Source: an uncultured Clostridia bacterium
GTDB taxonomy: Bacteria; Bacillota; Clostridia; Oscillospirales; Acutalibacteraceae
DNA: 7,245 bases
Assembly: GCA_944381295.1 (NCBI GenBank)
Contig: CALWKP010000024.1
Coordinates: 1 to 7,245 of the forward strand
Reading direction: 5' to 3'
Made by a program: the position numbers and the translations under genes. The number at the start of each line of letters is the position of its first letter. The stretch's first letter is position 1. Of this stretch, positions 5,782 through 7,245 are shown one piece after another. The notes beneath the pieces were generated by a model. It was not told the origin of the DNA and ran no database searches. It saw only the letters and a program-made list of their open reading frames with translations.

Positions 5782-6420
5782 ATGGAAGAACGTACCTTTA
5801 AAATTACATCCCCTAACAGCAATGTACCCCTGAAGATTACAAGCGGACATTTCGCAACCAACCATTCCCATGTTAACTATTATATCGACATGACTACGCT
5901 CAAAACACGTCAGAGTGAAGCAGAGGCCGCAGCAAAGGCGCTGGTGACCCATTATATTACCAATACCGTTGTAGACACGATTGTTTGTCTGGACGGGACA
6001 CAGGTAATAGGAGCATTTTTGGCTCAGGAACTGAATCGCGCTGGTTTTATGTCGATCAATGCTCATCAGACGATCTATGTAGTAACGCCGGAATACGATG
6101 CAAATGGTCAGATGATCTTCCGGGATAATATCCAGCCGATGATCCGGGGGAAACATGTTCTGGTTCTTATGGCTTCCGTTACCACCGGAATTACTGTAAG
6201 GAAAAGCATGGAATGTATTCAGTATTATGGCGGAACACCCGCCGGAGTTTCTTCGATCTTCAGTGCGGTGCCGGAAGTTGAGGGCATGAAAGTAAATTCT
6301 ATTTTCAACGGCAATGATGTCCCCGGATATGAAACCTATACCAGTCATGAATGTCCGATGTGCCGCCAAGGCCTGAAAGTGGATGCATTGGTGAACAGCT
6401 ACGGATATTCCAAGCTGTAA
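5782..6420 (+). CDS. Type I phosphoribosyltransferase-fold protein (orotate PRTase-like)
   Basis: The 212-residue product resembles proteins annotated as orotate phosphoribosyltransferase-like in Clostridia. TIVCLDGTQVIGAFLAQEL (66-84) matches the first core strand and loop of type I PRTases. HVLVLMASVTTGITVRKS (125-142) occupies the place of the PRPP-binding loop, usually VLLVDDVxTTG. The TTG half is kept, but the acidic pair that contacts the PRPP ribose is replaced by Met-Ala. The C terminus holds HECPMC (189-194), a possible half zinc site, and ends in GYGYSKL-like residues. The ATG at 5782 has a near-perfect AAGGAGGT 6 nt upstream, suggesting strong translation. Activity as a true PRTase is doubtful. 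A regulatory, PurR-like ligand-sensing role or a different nucleotide substrate is possible. The gene may share a transcript with the methyltransferase, as no terminator separates them. Confidence 0.8.
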   Translation: MEERTFKITSPNSNVPLKITSGHFATNHSHVNYYIDMTTLKTRQSEAEAAAKALVTHYITNTVVDTIVCLDGTQVIGAFLAQELNRAGFMSINAHQTIYVVTPEYDANGQMIFRDNIQPMIRGKHVLVLMASVTTGITVRKSMECIQYYGGTPAGVSSIFSAVPEVEGMKVNSIFNGNDVPGYETYTSHECPMCRQGLKVDALVNSYGYSKL

Positions 6421-6454
6421 AACAATTTGTTTTGTATCCTCAAAAAAGTTATCA

Positions 6455-6492
6455 GAAAGACGGTATGCCAAGCAAATGGCATGCCGTCTTTC
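6455..6492. terminator. Hairpin terminator between convergent genes
   Basis: Arms 6455-6470 and 6477-6492 form a 16-bp stem with one G-T pair and a 6-nt AGCAAA loop. It lies 34 nt after the phosphoribosyltransferase stop and 43 nt beyond the spoVAD stop on the other strand. The plus-strand side ends in CTTTC with no longer T-tract. On the minus strand, a run of six T follows 8 nt after the stem. It probably serves both genes. Confidence 0.7.
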
Positions 6493-6535
6493 AGTTGGAA
6501 AAGTGTTGTGGATTATGGTCAAGAAATCCCCAGGT

Positions 6536-7245
6536 TTATTGACGACAGGAATCAAAATCAGAAAAATAGACTAAATGAGCAATCCCGGGAATACTTAATC
6601 CCTGTTGGGAAGAAGTGGTAGACATTAATGCTCCCGTTCCGAGGAATAATACCCGATGCAATTCGCCCAATTGCATCTGACGCATCACATACGAGCATAA
6701 GACCGATGCCGAACATCCGCATCCGCTTCCTCCCGCATGAATGTCCTGCTGTTTCAAATCATAAATCATCAACCCGCAGTCTTTATGACGCTCCGCTATC
6801 CCAATGCCGTTTTTTAACAGGATTTCCTGCATCAGATTGCTCCCAATTTGTCCGAGATCCCCTGTCAAAATCAAATCATATTCGGCAGGACCGGTCCCTG
6901 TATCCTGAAAAAAATCAAGGAGTGTCTGTGCTGCACTCGGTGCCATGGCCGCGCCCATATTAGCGGTGTCCTTAATTCCTAAATCAGCAATTCGTCCCAC
7001 AGTTACGGCACGTATTTGCGGAGTACGCGTGCCTTTTCCCACAACAGCTGCACCGGACCCTGTTACCGTCCATTGGGCGGTAGGAGTGCGCTGTCCCCCA
7101 TATTCCAGGGGATTACGAAATTGTCGTTCTGCAGTGCAAAAATGCGACGATGTTACTGCCATGCATCGCCGTGCGGACCCTCCATCTACCAGCATCGCAG
7201 AAACGGCCAGGGTTTGTGCCATAGTGGAACACGCCCCGTATTGCC
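6536..7245 (-). CDS. spoVAD: Stage V sporulation protein AD (5' partial)
   Basis: The minus-strand frame is open from the right window edge to TAA at 6538-6536, giving 235 visible residues of a protein usually near 335-340. The visible part begins YGACSTMAQTLAVSAMLVDGG, where the Cys (codon 7231-7229) sits at the thiolase-like active-site position. It continues with RTPTAQWTVTGSGA, NMGAAMAPSAAQTLLDFF, YDLILTGDLGQIG, GGSGCGCSASVL and TGALMS..QQGLSIPGIAHLV, all hallmarks of SpoVAD. The first ATG inside the window (7222) is internal. SpoVAD binds dipicolinic acid and acts with SpoVAC and SpoVAE in moving it into the developing spore and in its release at germination. Expression is normally in the forespore under sigma-G; the promoter is outside the window. 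No spoVAE follows downstream. Confidence 0.96.
   Translation of the reverse strand, partial: QYGACSTMAQTLAVSAMLVDGGSARRCMAVTSSHFCTAERQFRNPLEYGGQRTPTAQWTVTGSGAAVVGKGTRTPQIRAVTVGRIADLGIKDTANMGAAMAPSAAQTLLDFFQDTGTGPAEYDLILTGDLGQIGSNLMQEILLKNGIGIAERHKDCGLMIYDLKQQDIHAGGSGCGCSASVLCSYVMRQMQLGELHRVLFLGTGALMSTTSSQQGLSIPGIAHLVYFSDFDSCRQ

Noticed and set aside
5683..6555. Open frame of 290 codons on the minus strand across the phosphoribosyltransferase gene
   Set aside because: It lies opposite a gene with a strong ribosome binding site and recognisable fold, and would run through the hairpin at 6455-6492 and overlap the end of spoVAD.
1..7245. CRISPR array, defence system or mobile element
   Set aside because: No direct-repeat array, transposase, integrase, recombinase or defence gene motif was found on either strand.

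Overview
The window reads as part of a low-to-moderate GC, spore-forming Clostridia chromosome (Bacillota). An Oscillospiraceae-like gut anaerobe is my guess from codon and protein style only. The spore-former call is firm: the right end carries most of spoVAD on the minus strand. The other genes are all on the plus strand and most have strong AGGAG-type ribosome binding sites.

Positions 1-3446 form one tight catabolic operon, GC-richer than the rest: the C-terminal end of a BFD-like [2Fe-2S] protein (1-171, cut by the window edge), a DAO-family FAD oxidoreductase (164-1339), a DapA/NAL-superfamily lyase or deaminase (1367-2254) and an iron-type alcohol dehydrogenase (2277-3446). The first two genes overlap by 8 bp and the later gaps are 27 and 22 nt. 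The best reading is degradation of an imino or amino acid. The FAD/[2Fe-2S] dehydrogenase oxidises the substrate, the DapA-like enzyme deaminates or cleaves the product, and the alcohol dehydrogenase reduces the aldehyde formed. The first two steps resemble the D-hydroxyproline dehydrogenase / Pyr4H2C deaminase route, with an alcohol dehydrogenase where aerobes use a semialdehyde dehydrogenase. The substrate is not proven.

Positions 3447-3805 hold a run of hairpins, including a probable intrinsic terminator at 3551-3590, then an extended -10 promoter. It drives a Nudix hydrolase (3806-4294). A 592-nt AT-rich stretch with no convincing gene follows, then a class I SAM methyltransferase (4887-5657) and a type I phosphoribosyltransferase-fold protein (5782-6420). 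The last has an unusual PRPP loop lacking the acidic pair and a C-terminal CPxC motif. A 16-bp hairpin (6455-6492) separates it from the convergent spoVAD gene (6536 to beyond 7245).

The operon and the later genes look functionally unrelated. No CRISPR array, rRNA, tRNA, insertion sequence or integrase was seen. The most interesting points are the possible reductive variant of an imino-acid pathway, the altered phosphoribosyltransferase loop and the absence of spoVAE directly after spoVAD.
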